Assembly (NCBI GenBank): GCA_015075105.1
Contig: JABTUZ010000001.1
Location: forward strand, 507,001-571,000
Length of the DNA stretch: 64,000 bases
Direction: 5' to 3'
Source: Leptospiraceae bacterium
GTDB lineage: Bacteria; Spirochaetota; Leptospiria; Leptospirales; Leptospiraceae
The notes beneath the pieces were generated by a model. The model had not been told where the DNA came from. It searched no databases and worked only from the letters and a program-made list of their open reading frames with translations. Below are positions 47,652-56,194 of this stretch, in pieces. The translations under genes and the position numbers were made by a program. How positions within the stretch are numbered: the first letter of the stretch is position 1; the number at the start of each line of letters is the position of its first letter.

Positions 47652-47713
47652 CGCTTAATTGAGAATACGGTTCATTTGAATTGACATGATTAAATTTTGA
47701 ATAACCTCCAAAA

Positions 47714-47729
47714 CCCCCAGTTTAGGGGG
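47714..47729. repeat. C5/G5 palindrome copy
   Basis: CCCCC-AGTTTA-GGGGG in the gap after the receiver-cyclase. The flanking 80 bases down to 47790 resemble those after the palindrome at 53225. Part of a family with copies at 40840, 40946, 44096, 44202, 51582 and 53225. Confidence 0.8.
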
Positions 47730-47836
47730 AGGTGTTTACGGCTTTTCTCTTGAATTTAATTCTAATTTTTTTGGAATTGGAATACTTTGAAAAGGTACGA
47801 AAAAAATATTCATTTTCTATAAAGAATCAATTGATT

Positions 47837-50800
47837 ATGAATCCATATCCTTTAAATCCAATTCCAGAAATGCCGATCAATCCAACGGAGATTTTGTACT
47901 TTTGGTACAATCTTCCTTTCGCAGTTCCAGGAACTATAACTTTTATCGTTGGATTGACCCTTACAGTAATTGGGATCTTCCATCTTAGAAAAAAAGAACA
48001 CTTTGGATATTTTCTATCTTTTAGCGGAACCTGTGCTGGGTTCGGAATACTTGGACTGATACTGAGCTTAAGGGCAATAGTTCGCGATGAGAATTTACTT
48101 CTCAGTCTCAATACCTATCTGTATCCATTTGTTTTGTTATTGGCCCCGGCTTCCTATCATTTAGTGTATTATATTTTAGACAAAAAATATTCAATCATTC
48201 AATGGGCCGCAATTCTGAATTGGGTAACAACCCTCTTTGGATTTATCGGAATTCTGAAAGGCGAAGCATTCACCGGAAATTTTATTCATTATTCCTTTGG
48301 TATCTACCCGGTTGCTTCTTTTTATTTAAAACCTTGGGCAGTTCTTGCGACAATTGGCTATATCCTGATCGGATTCCCGGCGTATTATTTTTTTCTAAAA
48401 AGTCATTCTTTCCATGAAAGACGATTTTTGGTTGTAGGACACAATTTGCTTTTGATTCTTGTGATCTCGAATTTGCCCAGCTTCATCGGGATTCCTATTT
48501 TTCCGGCCAGTACATTTTCTTTCATACCCATGTGCATTTTAGCCTACGGGATATTCAATTCTGATTTCAAGGATCTGAAAAGATTATTCTTGGATAAAAG
48601 TAGATTATTTTATATTCTGAATATTTTCTTGAGCTTTGTTCTTCTTTTGATTGCTGGGATTGTACTATTTACTTTTTCTCCGGATGATTATGACACCACT
48701 CGCTGGTATCCCTGGCTTTTGATTCCTTTAGTTTCTGTTTTTGTTGTAGTCGGATTGGGAATATTTATCGGAGGAACTAGTCCCTACAGGCTCATCAACC
48801 AGCTGGGCTCCATTTCATTGTACCTATATGGTTTTCAGCTACTCGCGACGATCGGCATCACTATGAGTCTTGAGCCTATTGTTGGACGCAGAATTGAACA
48901 ACTCAGCTATCTTATATTTTGTCTTGCTCCCTCCATTCACATGCGATTCACTTATCTGAGCCTGAATATCCCCGTTACCAAAAAAATTCATCTATTTGAT
49001 ATTACCTCATTAGTACTCTGCACAATGGCAATGTCTCCCTATTTGTTTACAGGATACTACAAATTTCCGTGGGGAAATTTTTCTGCATCCGGTCCAGTGA
49101 TTCAAATCTTCGGATTGGTTGCCATTACAGCTTTTTTCACAATACTAAATGACTGGTGGAAATTAAAAAAGGAGAAAGCTTCAAATCCAATGGGAAATTT
49201 TGCGGCTCTCTATGTTATCATCGGAGGATTTATGATACTCAGCAATCTTCCGGCAACACTAGGGATTGATTTTTATCCACTGGGAAATTTAAGTCTTATC
49301 CCCACCTCCATTCTTGCTTATGCCATCATTCGGTATGGAGGAAAAAATGTCAGAACGGAAGCATTAAGGATCAGTGCGTATCTTGTACCGTTTGCACTAT
49401 TCATTATATTCCTGTTCATTTTATTCGTATGGCATACACTTCCAGAAGCTACAGTGCAAATCAATAAAATCTTTCATCTTGTCTTTCTTGGCATCCCCCT
49501 TTCTTTACTCGGGTTTATTACAACTTTTATCTTAATTCGACCGATTTCTGCTCGGATTGATTCAGCACTTCAAAGTCTTGAGGAAGCCAGAAAAATTGCA
49601 GAAACTCAAAGAATAGAAACAGAAGAATTGAACAAACTCATCAAAAGTTTGAATGAGGGTTTGGACATCAAAAAAATAATGGTGAAAGTTCATGAATATG
49701 TGAAAGCCAATTATAAAATACAGTATTATGGACTTTCTGTAGCGGATAAAGAAAAAAATGAATTGATTACTATAGATACCTCATCTCCGGATTTTTTAAC
49801 TGAGGAAGAAAAAACAAGAATCAATCATTCTTCAACGAAAATCAATAATTCTATCGGATCGCATTCATTTGCATTTAAAACGAAAAAAGCATTTTTTATA
49901 CCGAATACTTTTAAAAGAAAATCCGGTTTATCTCCTGAAGAATTGGTTGTATTTGAAACCTTAAAAATGGAATCTATTTTAATCATTCCTCTTGTCCTGC
50001 AAAATGAGCTCATCGGTTTTTTTGATCTGTACAATGTCGGCAAAATGGACTTAACCAAAGAAGATATCACAAAACTTTCCATTTTGGGTGAACAGCTTGC
50101 GGGAATTATTCACGGATCGAATTTATATAAAGAAGTGCAGGAAGAAAAGGAAAAAGTAGAAAAAGCAAGCCTTGAAGTGGAAAGGCTGAATGAATTTACA
50201 AAACTGATCAATTCTACATCCGATATTTCCGTCATTTTCAAAGAAATCTATTCTTACTTAAACCAATCTTTCGGATTTAATAATATTTGGACACTTCTCG
50301 TAAACAAGGAAACTGAGGATATTTATTCAGATAATAAAATCGCTCAATCTGATTACGAGGATGAAATTGATTCAGAATTTTTTCGCAGTTTTAAAACAAA
50401 ATTAGAACCTTCATTGGGTACACTTTACAAGACTTACCTGACAAAAAACCCATTGTACATTCCTGATGTCAACGAAAGAGTCATGGGAACTAGAAACCAG
50501 TATATAAATCAATTTAACGGAGAAATTTATGAAGGGAGTAAAACTGATTTAAAAATTATACTTAAAGGAAAGATAACAACGATTATCCAAATCCCTTTAA
50601 TACTTCAAAACGAAGTGATTGGAATTCTGAATCTTTCTTCCTATGATAAAAAAATTGAAATTTCCAAAGAAGATGTTGAAAAGCTTGTTCGATTCGGAAA
50701 TCAGATTGCAGGTGTTTTGCATAACGCGCAGCTTCTGAAAGAGACAGAAGAGGCGAGAAAAATTGCAGATCATGAAAAACAAAAATCAGAAAATTTACTC

Positions 50801-51484
50801 TTGAATATCCTTCCCGAAGATGTCGCAACGGAACTCAAAGAAAAAGGTTTCACCGAACCTGTCCATTTTGAAAGCGTGAGTGTGATGTTTACTGACTTCA
50901 AGGGCTTCACAAAAATCGCAGAAATTTTATCTCCACAGGAATTGGTTAAGGATTTAGATACTTGTTTCGTACAATTTGATAAAATCACCGAAAGGTTTCA
51001 TTTGGAAAAATTGAAAACTATAGGTGACAGCTATATGGCCGCTGGAGGGATTCCACGCCCCAATCGAACACATGCAATAGATTGTGTACTGGCTGCATTT
51101 GAAATTCAATCGTTTATGAAAGCAATGAAAGAAATTAAAGAAAGTCAAGCACTCCCATGCTGGGAACTTCGACTTGGGATTCATACTGGTCCACTGATTG
51201 CAGGTGTAATTGGGGAAAAGAAATTCGCTTATGACGTATGGGGGGATACGGTGAACACAGCATCCCGCATGGAATCAAGCGGAAGTCCCGGACGGATTAA
51301 TATCAGTCAGGCAACATACGAAATCGTAAAAGAATATTTTGAATGCGAATATAGAGGGGAGGTCAATGCAAAAAACAAAGGCCCAGTGAAGATGTACTAC
51401 CTGAACCGAATCAAACCTGAGTTTTCAATAGACGAAGAGGGCAGGATTCCTAATGAAAGACTTCAAGGATTATTGGCATTATAA
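47837..51484 (+). CDS. Large multi-pass membrane protein with GAF domains and adenylate cyclase
   Basis: 1215 residues from the ATG at 47837; a frame start at 47732 would translate the repeated intergenic element, so I reject it. Two consecutive hydrophobic modules (about 15-285 and 285-590) look duplicated: the segment SNLPSFIGIPIFPASTFSFI recurs as SNLPATLGIDFYPLGNLSLI. A coiled coil joins two GAF-like domains (about 620-780 and 800-990), then a cyclase domain (about 1010-1200) with MFTDFKGFTKIAE, KLKTIGDSYMAAGG and YDVWGDTVNTASRMES; the Lys and Asp are those that select ATP. The likely product is cAMP, controlled by membrane and small-ligand input. Confidence 0.88.
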   Translation: MNPYPLNPIPEMPINPTEILYFWYNLPFAVPGTITFIVGLTLTVIGIFHLRKKEHFGYFLSFSGTCAGFGILGLILSLRAIVRDENLLLSLNTYLYPFVLLLAPASYHLVYYILDKKYSIIQWAAILNWVTTLFGFIGILKGEAFTGNFIHYSFGIYPVASFYLKPWAVLATIGYILIGFPAYYFFLKSHSFHERRFLVVGHNLLLILVISNLPSFIGIPIFPASTFSFIPMCILAYGIFNSDFKDLKRLFLDKSRLFYILNIFLSFVLLLIAGIVLFTFSPDDYDTTRWYPWLLIPLVSVFVVVGLGIFIGGTSPYRLINQLGSISLYLYGFQLLATIGITMSLEPIVGRRIEQLSYLIFCLAPSIHMRFTYLSLNIPVTKKIHLFDITSLVLCTMAMSPYLFTGYYKFPWGNFSASGPVIQIFGLVAITAFFTILNDWWKLKKEKASNPMGNFAALYVIIGGFMILSNLPATLGIDFYPLGNLSLIPTSILAYAIIRYGGKNVRTEALRISAYLVPFALFIIFLFILFVWHTLPEATVQINKIFHLVFLGIPLSLLGFITTFILIRPISARIDSALQSLEEARKIAETQRIETEELNKLIKSLNEGLDIKKIMVKVHEYVKANYKIQYYGLSVADKEKNELITIDTSSPDFLTEEEKTRINHSSTKINNSIGSHSFAFKTKKAFFIPNTFKRKSGLSPEELVVFETLKMESILIIPLVLQNELIGFFDLYNVGKMDLTKEDITKLSILGEQLAGIIHGSNLYKEVQEEKEKVEKASLEVERLNEFTKLINSTSDISVIFKEIYSYLNQSFGFNNIWTLLVNKETEDIYSDNKIAQSDYEDEIDSEFFRSFKTKLEPSLGTLYKTYLTKNPLYIPDVNERVMGTRNQYINQFNGEIYEGSKTDLKIILKGKITTIIQIPLILQNEVIGILNLSSYDKKIEISKEDVEKLVRFGNQIAGVLHNAQLLKETEEARKIADHEKQKSENLLLNILPEDVATELKEKGFTEPVHFESVSVMFTDFKGFTKIAEILSPQELVKDLDTCFVQFDKITERFHLEKLKTIGDSYMAAGGIPRPNRTHAIDCVLAAFEIQSFMKAMKEIKESQALPCWELRLGIHTGPLIAGVIGEKKFAYDVWGDTVNTASRMESSGSPGRINISQATYEIVKEYFECEYRGEVNAKNKGPVKMYYLNRIKPEFSIDEEGRIPNERLQGLLAL

Positions 51485-51581
51485 AAAGAAAAATAGTGAC
51501 AATTGCAAATAAAATAATTCAGTTTCTAAACCTATCAAAATTATTTAGAAGGATTCCATTAAAACTAACGTATCTGAAAAT

Positions 51582-51597
51582 CCCCCAATTTAGGGGG
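51582..51597. repeat. C5/G5 palindrome copy
   Basis: CCCCC-AATTTA-GGGGG in the 189-bp gap before the hemerythrin-cyclase gene. Confidence 0.8.
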
Positions 51598-51673
51598 TGG
51601 GGATACAAATTTTTCACCTTGAAATATATTTCCAACACTTCAAAATTGGTTTTGCGCTAAGGAACGGGCACTT

Positions 51674-53188
51674 ATGGAATTTATAGAATGGTCAAACGAA
51701 TTAGAAATAGGAATAACTAAAGTAGATGATCAGCATCAATGCTTGGTTAGCTTGATCAATCGTGTTCACGAACTTGTGGCTCACGGACATGAGAGGAAAA
51801 AATTAGGAGAGATATTTTCTGAGCTTATAGACTACACAATCGAACATTTTCAAGATGAAGAATTTATTATGGCAGAAATTGGTTATCCTGATTTAGAAAA
51901 ACATAAGAAGCAACACAATGGGCTTACTCGCCAAGTACTCGAATTGCAGAAAAGTTTTCGAGATGGAAGTGCTACGATCTCTTATGAAGTTTTGGATTTT
52001 TTGAGTCAGTGGCTTGTGTCGCATATTATGAATTCTGACAAAAAAATAGTAGAATATCAGAAGACTTTAGAATCCAACAATCCCTTCCCACTTCCTGTTG
52101 TTACTTCAGCAAAAAGTGATAGCTTGGACTCATTTCTCTTGGAAGCACAATTTGGTATAGATATTGAAGCTATTGAAAAAACTCTTCAGGAAAATGGGGG
52201 GATTACTTTTAATCAAGCTCAGTCTTTGATTGATGCACTGAAAAAAAAAGAGAAGACACCATATCTAAAACCTAAGTTTCAATGCAAATACTATCAAGAA
52301 CAAGAAAATACTTTTACTTGTGCATTATCGAAACCTATTTCAAGGATGCTCCCAAATGAGTATATACAATTATTAGAAGTTGAGTCTATTGCCGATATTG
52401 CTGAACGCAGTTACAAATACGCTAATTTGACAGTTTTGTTTGCAGACCTTAGAAATTTTACGAGCATTGCAGAAGATTCAACTGCAGAAGAAACTTTTGC
52501 TTTGCTAAATGATTACTACAATATTTTAGAGCCTGCAATTCGTAAGCACTCGGGATTTGTGGATAAGTATGTAGGAGACGCAGTTGTTGGAGTTTTTACG
52601 GAAAGTAGTATTGCCGCAATTCATGCCGGAATCTACATCGTTCGAGCAATGAATAAATTTAATGAAATTCGTAGAACAAAACAAAAAGAAGGAATTACCG
52701 CCGGTATAGGGATTCATCGAGACCGAATCTTAGTCGGCTCTCTTGGAAATAACAACAGGATGGAAATTTCTGTAATTGGAGATGGTGTAAACCTTGCATC
52801 CAGAATTGAAACTTTAACTAAAGTTTACAAAGTTCCATTAATTGTAAGTGGAGATTCTTTAACAGATGGAGGAATGTCAGGAAACTCTTTATTTACAAGA
52901 GAGATAGATAATGTTCGAGTGAAAGGCAGAGAGAAACCAATTACTTTGTTTGAAGTATTGAATACCGACTCTCAAGAAATTTTAGAAAAAAAGATTCAGT
53001 CTATGAATTTGTATGACGAAGCTCTAAGTCTTTTTAAGTGCGGAAAGTTTCAAGATGCTATTGCCTCTTTCATCGAATGTGGTAAAATTTGTCCTGAAGA
53101 TGAAATTCCCGAAATATATATTCGTCGTTGCAGCACACTACTTCGAGTTCCACCTGGAGATGATTGGACTGGAGTAACTACGCTTTAG
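51674..53188 (+). CDS. Hemerythrin-adenylate cyclase fusion protein
   Basis: 504 residues. Residues 1-135 are a bacteriohemerythrin: WSNELEIGITKVDDQHQCLV, then a His-rich YTIEHFQDEEFIMAE, EKHKKQHNGL and a last VSHIMNSDKK, giving the diiron His/Glu/Asp ligands for reversible O2 (or NO) binding. A linker of about 110 residues follows. The class III cyclase domain (about 245-430) has LFADLRNFTSIAE, DKYVGDAVVGVF and IGDGVNLASRIETL. The C-terminal TPR-like tail nearly equals that of the 46329 protein. The architecture suggests gas-regulated cAMP synthesis. Cytosolic. Confidence 0.92.
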   Translation: MEFIEWSNELEIGITKVDDQHQCLVSLINRVHELVAHGHERKKLGEIFSELIDYTIEHFQDEEFIMAEIGYPDLEKHKKQHNGLTRQVLELQKSFRDGSATISYEVLDFLSQWLVSHIMNSDKKIVEYQKTLESNNPFPLPVVTSAKSDSLDSFLLEAQFGIDIEAIEKTLQENGGITFNQAQSLIDALKKKEKTPYLKPKFQCKYYQEQENTFTCALSKPISRMLPNEYIQLLEVESIADIAERSYKYANLTVLFADLRNFTSIAEDSTAEETFALLNDYYNILEPAIRKHSGFVDKYVGDAVVGVFTESSIAAIHAGIYIVRAMNKFNEIRRTKQKEGITAGIGIHRDRILVGSLGNNNRMEISVIGDGVNLASRIETLTKVYKVPLIVSGDSLTDGGMSGNSLFTREIDNVRVKGREKPITLFEVLNTDSQEILEKKIQSMNLYDEALSLFKCGKFQDAIASFIECGKICPEDEIPEIYIRRCSTLLRVPPGDDWTGVTTL

Positions 53189-53224
53189 AAATTAAATCAC
53201 AATAATTTAGAAGGATATAAAAAA

Positions 53225-53241
53225 CCCCAAATTTAGGGGGG
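53225..53241. repeat. C4-5/G5 palindrome copy
   Basis: CCCC-AAATTTA-GGGGGG after the hemerythrin-cyclase gene. The following 60 bases share CTTGAA, TTCTA, a T tract and TACTTTGAAAA with the sequence after the 47714 copy. Confidence 0.75.
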
Positions 53242-53297
53242 AGTATTCTGAATTATTCGCTTGAACATTTAGTTCTATTTTTTCAGATTCGAGTACT

Positions 53298-54341
53298 TTG
53301 AAAAACTATTCTGAAAATTTTATTCTTGAAAACTCTATCTTAGAAATCCCAAGAAATTTGTTACTTGGTTTCTATTTTTTAGAGCCTTTTGCAATCACAA
53401 ATTTAAAAGGGGTTGAATTAATTTTCTTTAAAACAATCAAAAGCACTAAAGCAATCAGAAGAAAAGTTAAAATCTTTGTAATTGAAAATAAAAGAAATTT
53501 TTATATAAATCAATTAAAATTATTTTTTATTACTTTTATTACATCGAGTATTTTTACGGCAATATACGGAGAAGAAGTCCTTCTGAAGAACGGCTCGATT
53601 ATTTCCGGAAGAGTTTCTGGAATAACATCAGAGGAAGTTATAATTCATACAAGAAAAGGAACAGAAATAATTTCCAAAGCAAATATCATAAAGATTCAAT
53701 ACACGCCATTCACACCCGAACAAAAATTAAAAGCCTTAGAGTCTTTAAAAAAAAAGAGAAATCCAAACTCTGTACCAAAAGAGTACTCTTCAACTCATCA
53801 AGAAATAAACTCCAAAAAGAATGAGGAGTTTAACCATAAAACGCAAGCGAACAAAAAAGAAAAAAATTTCATTCCTCGAAAAAGTTTTTTCTGGAGGTCT
53901 CTTATCCTTCCAGGCTGGGGGCAGTGGGCAAAAAATGAAAAAAGAAAGTCCTCGCTGTTCTTTTTTAGCTCAATTCTTGCAGCAGGGATAATTTACAAAT
54001 CCAAATACGATTTTTTAGAATCACAAAATAGATTTGCCGAAAAAGAAAAATTATTTTTTCTACTTCCAGTCGGTGAAGGAAAAATCCTTATTTACCAAGG
54101 ATTGCAAAAAGACCACGCAGATTCTGTAAAAAATTCAAACAATGCTTTCAATGCTTCAATTGTATTAGGAATATTGTATGCAATCAATTTAGTAGATGCC
54201 TATTTTTCAAAAAACACTTCCGATGTATCCCTACAGAATTCAAACTACGTGAAAAAAGGTATGAAGACGAGCGCATTTCAAAATTCAATCGGACAAAAAA
54301 GAGAAAATGTTTTTACGATTCAATATACCTATTTATTTTGA
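53298..54341 (+). CDS. Putative membrane protein, DUF5683-like C-terminus
   Basis: 347 residues if the TTG at 53298 is used; no ATG occurs before the first hydrophobic segment, and the N-terminal 70 residues look atypical, so the start is doubtful. A signal-like segment (KLFFITFITSSIFTAIYG) precedes a small beta-domain (EEVLLKNGSIISGRVSG ... KANIIKIQY), a Lys-rich linker, and a C-terminal part PRKSFFWRSLILPGWGQW followed by two membrane helices, as in DUF5683-type proteins. Function unknown. It ends inside the start region of the DUF1554 gene. Confidence 0.6.
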   Translation: MKNYSENFILENSILEIPRNLLLGFYFLEPFAITNLKGVELIFFKTIKSTKAIRRKVKIFVIENKRNFYINQLKLFFITFITSSIFTAIYGEEVLLKNGSIISGRVSGITSEEVIIHTRKGTEIISKANIIKIQYTPFTPEQKLKALESLKKKRNPNSVPKEYSSTHQEINSKKNEEFNHKTQANKKEKNFIPRKSFFWRSLILPGWGQWAKNEKRKSSLFFFSSILAAGIIYKSKYDFLESQNRFAEKEKLFFLLPVGEGKILIYQGLQKDHADSVKNSNNAFNASIVLGILYAINLVDAYFSKNTSDVSLQNSNYVKKGMKTSAFQNSIGQKRENVFTIQYTYLF

Positions 54342-54355
54342 TGAGGAAAAATATT

Positions 54356-55336
54356 ATGAAGTTTTTTAAAATCTTATCATGGTTTGTATTTTTTTTTCAC
54401 TTCGCTTGTAGGTTAGAGCCGGAAACAATGCGAAAAGTCGAGTTGGAGGATCTGTTATTCCCAGAAGGAATACTTGGGAATCCAGCCGTACCTATACAAT
54501 ATTCAATTTTGGTTAGCTCTCCGGTATTGGGTTATACACTCAAAAATGGTGGTACAGATACTGTTACTGTTAAACTGTCGAGTCAACCAACTGAAACAGT
54601 CACTATGCCAGTTTCAGTTTCTAATATATCTCAAGTATCCGTTTCAACTTCTTCTTTGAGCTTTACACCAATCAATTGGAATTCTCCACAAATCGTCACA
54701 GTTGCAGGGCTCGAAGATTTCAACTATGGGGTCGCAGAAAATTTTACTATCAATATTGGACCGACTATAAGTGCTGATCCAAATTATAATGGTTTGTCTA
54801 TGAACAGTATTATCATGTCAAACCGCGACTTTAGAAAGTTAATCTTTCAAACGGGCGATTTAGGCTTAGGAGGAAACTTCGGAGGTATATCTGGAGCAGA
54901 TTCCATCTGTAACTCTTATGTTTCCAAGCCTGCTAATACAGGAACTTATAAAGCAATGATTGTCTTGACAGGTGTAAGAATAGCATCTGTGACAGCCAAT
55001 GCAGGAGATGGTCAGATTGACTGGGTTTTAAGACCCAATCAATTCTATACCAGACCCGACGGAACACCGATCACTACTACGAATTCAGTCGGACTTCATG
55101 ACTTTGCTTCCAATCTTACAAATTCCTTTGGAACCAATGCTACTGCGGTCAGGATGGGTTTGAATAACACTAATGATTGGACGGGAGGCGGCGGATGCTT
55201 AAATTGGACCAGTAATAATGGAGGAGACTGGGGAGCTTTTGCATTTCCCCAGACTACGAATTCTCAGGCACTTTTTGGAGGAAACTTGTCTTGTACTCCT
55301 ACAAATCCCAGTAGTTTATTATGTGTTCAGCAGTGA
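54356..55336 (+). CDS. DUF1554 lipoprotein (leptospiral family)
   Basis: About 326 residues from the ATG at 54356 (GAGG nine bases upstream). Lipobox FFHFAC near residue 18. Residues 45-160 form a beta-rich repeat domain (VTVKLSSQPTETVTMPVSVS). The C-terminal half has the DUF1554 pattern: GGNFGGISGADSICNSYVSK, TGTYKAMIVLTGVRIASV, IDWVLRPNQFYTRPDG and NDWTGGGGCLNWTSNNGG, with cysteines. DUF1554 is described mainly from Leptospira and is probably surface-exposed. It ends 13 bp before the isolated CRISPR repeat. Confidence 0.85.
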   Translation: MKFFKILSWFVFFFHFACRLEPETMRKVELEDLLFPEGILGNPAVPIQYSILVSSPVLGYTLKNGGTDTVTVKLSSQPTETVTMPVSVSNISQVSVSTSSLSFTPINWNSPQIVTVAGLEDFNYGVAENFTINIGPTISADPNYNGLSMNSIIMSNRDFRKLIFQTGDLGLGGNFGGISGADSICNSYVSKPANTGTYKAMIVLTGVRIASVTANAGDGQIDWVLRPNQFYTRPDGTPITTTNSVGLHDFASNLTNSFGTNATAVRMGLNNTNDWTGGGGCLNWTSNNGGDWGAFAFPQTTNSQALFGGNLSCTPTNPSSLLCVQQ

Positions 55337-55349
55337 GTTTGTTTATATA

Positions 55350-55386
55350 ATTTCAGTTGCAGGTCGTGGAAGTGATTGGAATATAG
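55350..55386 (+). repeat. Isolated CRISPR repeat
   Basis: A complete 37-nt copy, identical to the consensus of the array and in the same orientation, 808 bp left of the first array repeat. The intervening sequence contains the higB-higA module. It looks like a former array end cut off by insertion. Confidence 0.95.
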
Positions 55387-55489
55387 CTAATAAACTACAG
55401 TGATTAACAGTTATTAAAAACGACCGAAAAAAAACAGCATTGAAAAATATTCTAAGAACAGACAATGATAAATTTTTTTGTATTGATAA

Positions 55490-55528
55490 ATAATATCATT
55501 GAATAATACTATCATGATGTGATATTAT
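55490..55528. promoter_or_regulatory. Possible HigA operator over the higB start
   Basis: ATAATATC (55490-55497) and GATATTAT (55521-55528) form an inverted repeat flanking AT-rich sequence and covering the GTG start of higB. Antitoxins of this family bind such palindromes to repress their own operon. Inference from position and symmetry. Confidence 0.4.
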
Positions 55529-55806
55529 CTTTTTATGATGAGGAAACAAAAGCTATTTGGGAAGGCTCTTTCAGCAAGAAAATCAAACTCCCTACTAATT
55601 TACATAATATAGCAAGGCGAAAACTCAGAATGATTTATGCGGCAACTATTGTCGAAACGTTAAAGCTTCCTCCTGGAAATCAATTAGAAAAACTTACAGG
55701 AAATCGAAATGGGCAATTTAGTATCAGAATTAATTCTCAGTGGAGAATTTGTTTTAACTGGTCGGAGGGAAATGCTTGTGATGTGGAAATTTGCGATTAT
55801 CATTAA
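55519..55806 (+). CDS. higB: HigB-family toxin
   Basis: 95-residue RelE-superfamily ribosome-dependent mRNA endonuclease. It starts at GTG. The family sequence is easy to see: RRKLRMIYAATIVETLKLPP, GNQLEKLTGNRNGQFSIRIN, QWRICFNWSEG and the final VEICDYH with the terminal catalytic-type His. It precedes higA by 18 bp in the reversed toxin-first order typical of HigBA. It lies between an isolated CRISPR repeat and the array. Confidence 0.93.
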   Translation: MILSFYDEETKAIWEGSFSKKIKLPTNLHNIARRKLRMIYAATIVETLKLPPGNQLEKLTGNRNGQFSIRINSQWRICFNWSEGNACDVEICDYH

Positions 55807-55824
55807 AATTTTGGAGAAACTAAC

Positions 55825-56133
55825 ATGAAAACTCTTAAAAATATTCATCCGGGTGAAATCTTAAAGGAAGATTTTTTAGATCCAATGGGAATTTCTATTT
55901 ATAAACTTGCATTAGAAACAGGACTAACACAGACTAGACTTGGACATATTGTCAAAGGCAATCGTTCAATTACTGCCGAAACAGCTTTGAAATTATCAAA
56001 ATTCTTTAACATGGAAGCTCAGTTTTGGTTAAACCTACAAAATTTGTATGATCTTGAAGAGGCTAGCAAAAAATTTTTAAAAGAAATAAAAAAAATAAAG
56101 CCAATGACTTCCATTGAAAAAATTGCCATTTAA
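55825..56133 (+). CDS. higA: HigA-family antitoxin
   Basis: 102 residues with an HTH_3/XRE DNA-binding domain: IHPGEILKEDFLDPMGISIY at the N-terminus is the HigA hallmark, then ALETGLTQTRLGHIVKGNRS and ITAETALKLSKFFNMEAQFW. It neutralises HigB and represses the operon. It ends 61 bp before the first array repeat; that gap holds no gene. Confidence 0.93.
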   Translation: MKTLKNIHPGEILKEDFLDPMGISIYKLALETGLTQTRLGHIVKGNRSITAETALKLSKFFNMEAQFWLNLQNLYDLEEASKKFLKEIKKIKPMTSIEKIAI

Positions 56134-56194
56134 GTTAACAATCGCATCTGCATATATCACAGAATACGAACCTCAAATACTAATTTATGCAAGC

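Noticed and set aside
47732-47836. Upstream start for the large cyclase (35 extra residues)
   Set aside because: The extra codons lie in the noncoding element that also follows the palindrome at 53225, so they are not coding sequence.
55350-55386. The isolated repeat as the tracrRNA anti-repeat
   Set aside because: It is identical and in the same orientation as the array repeats, so it cannot pair with crRNA from the plus strand.
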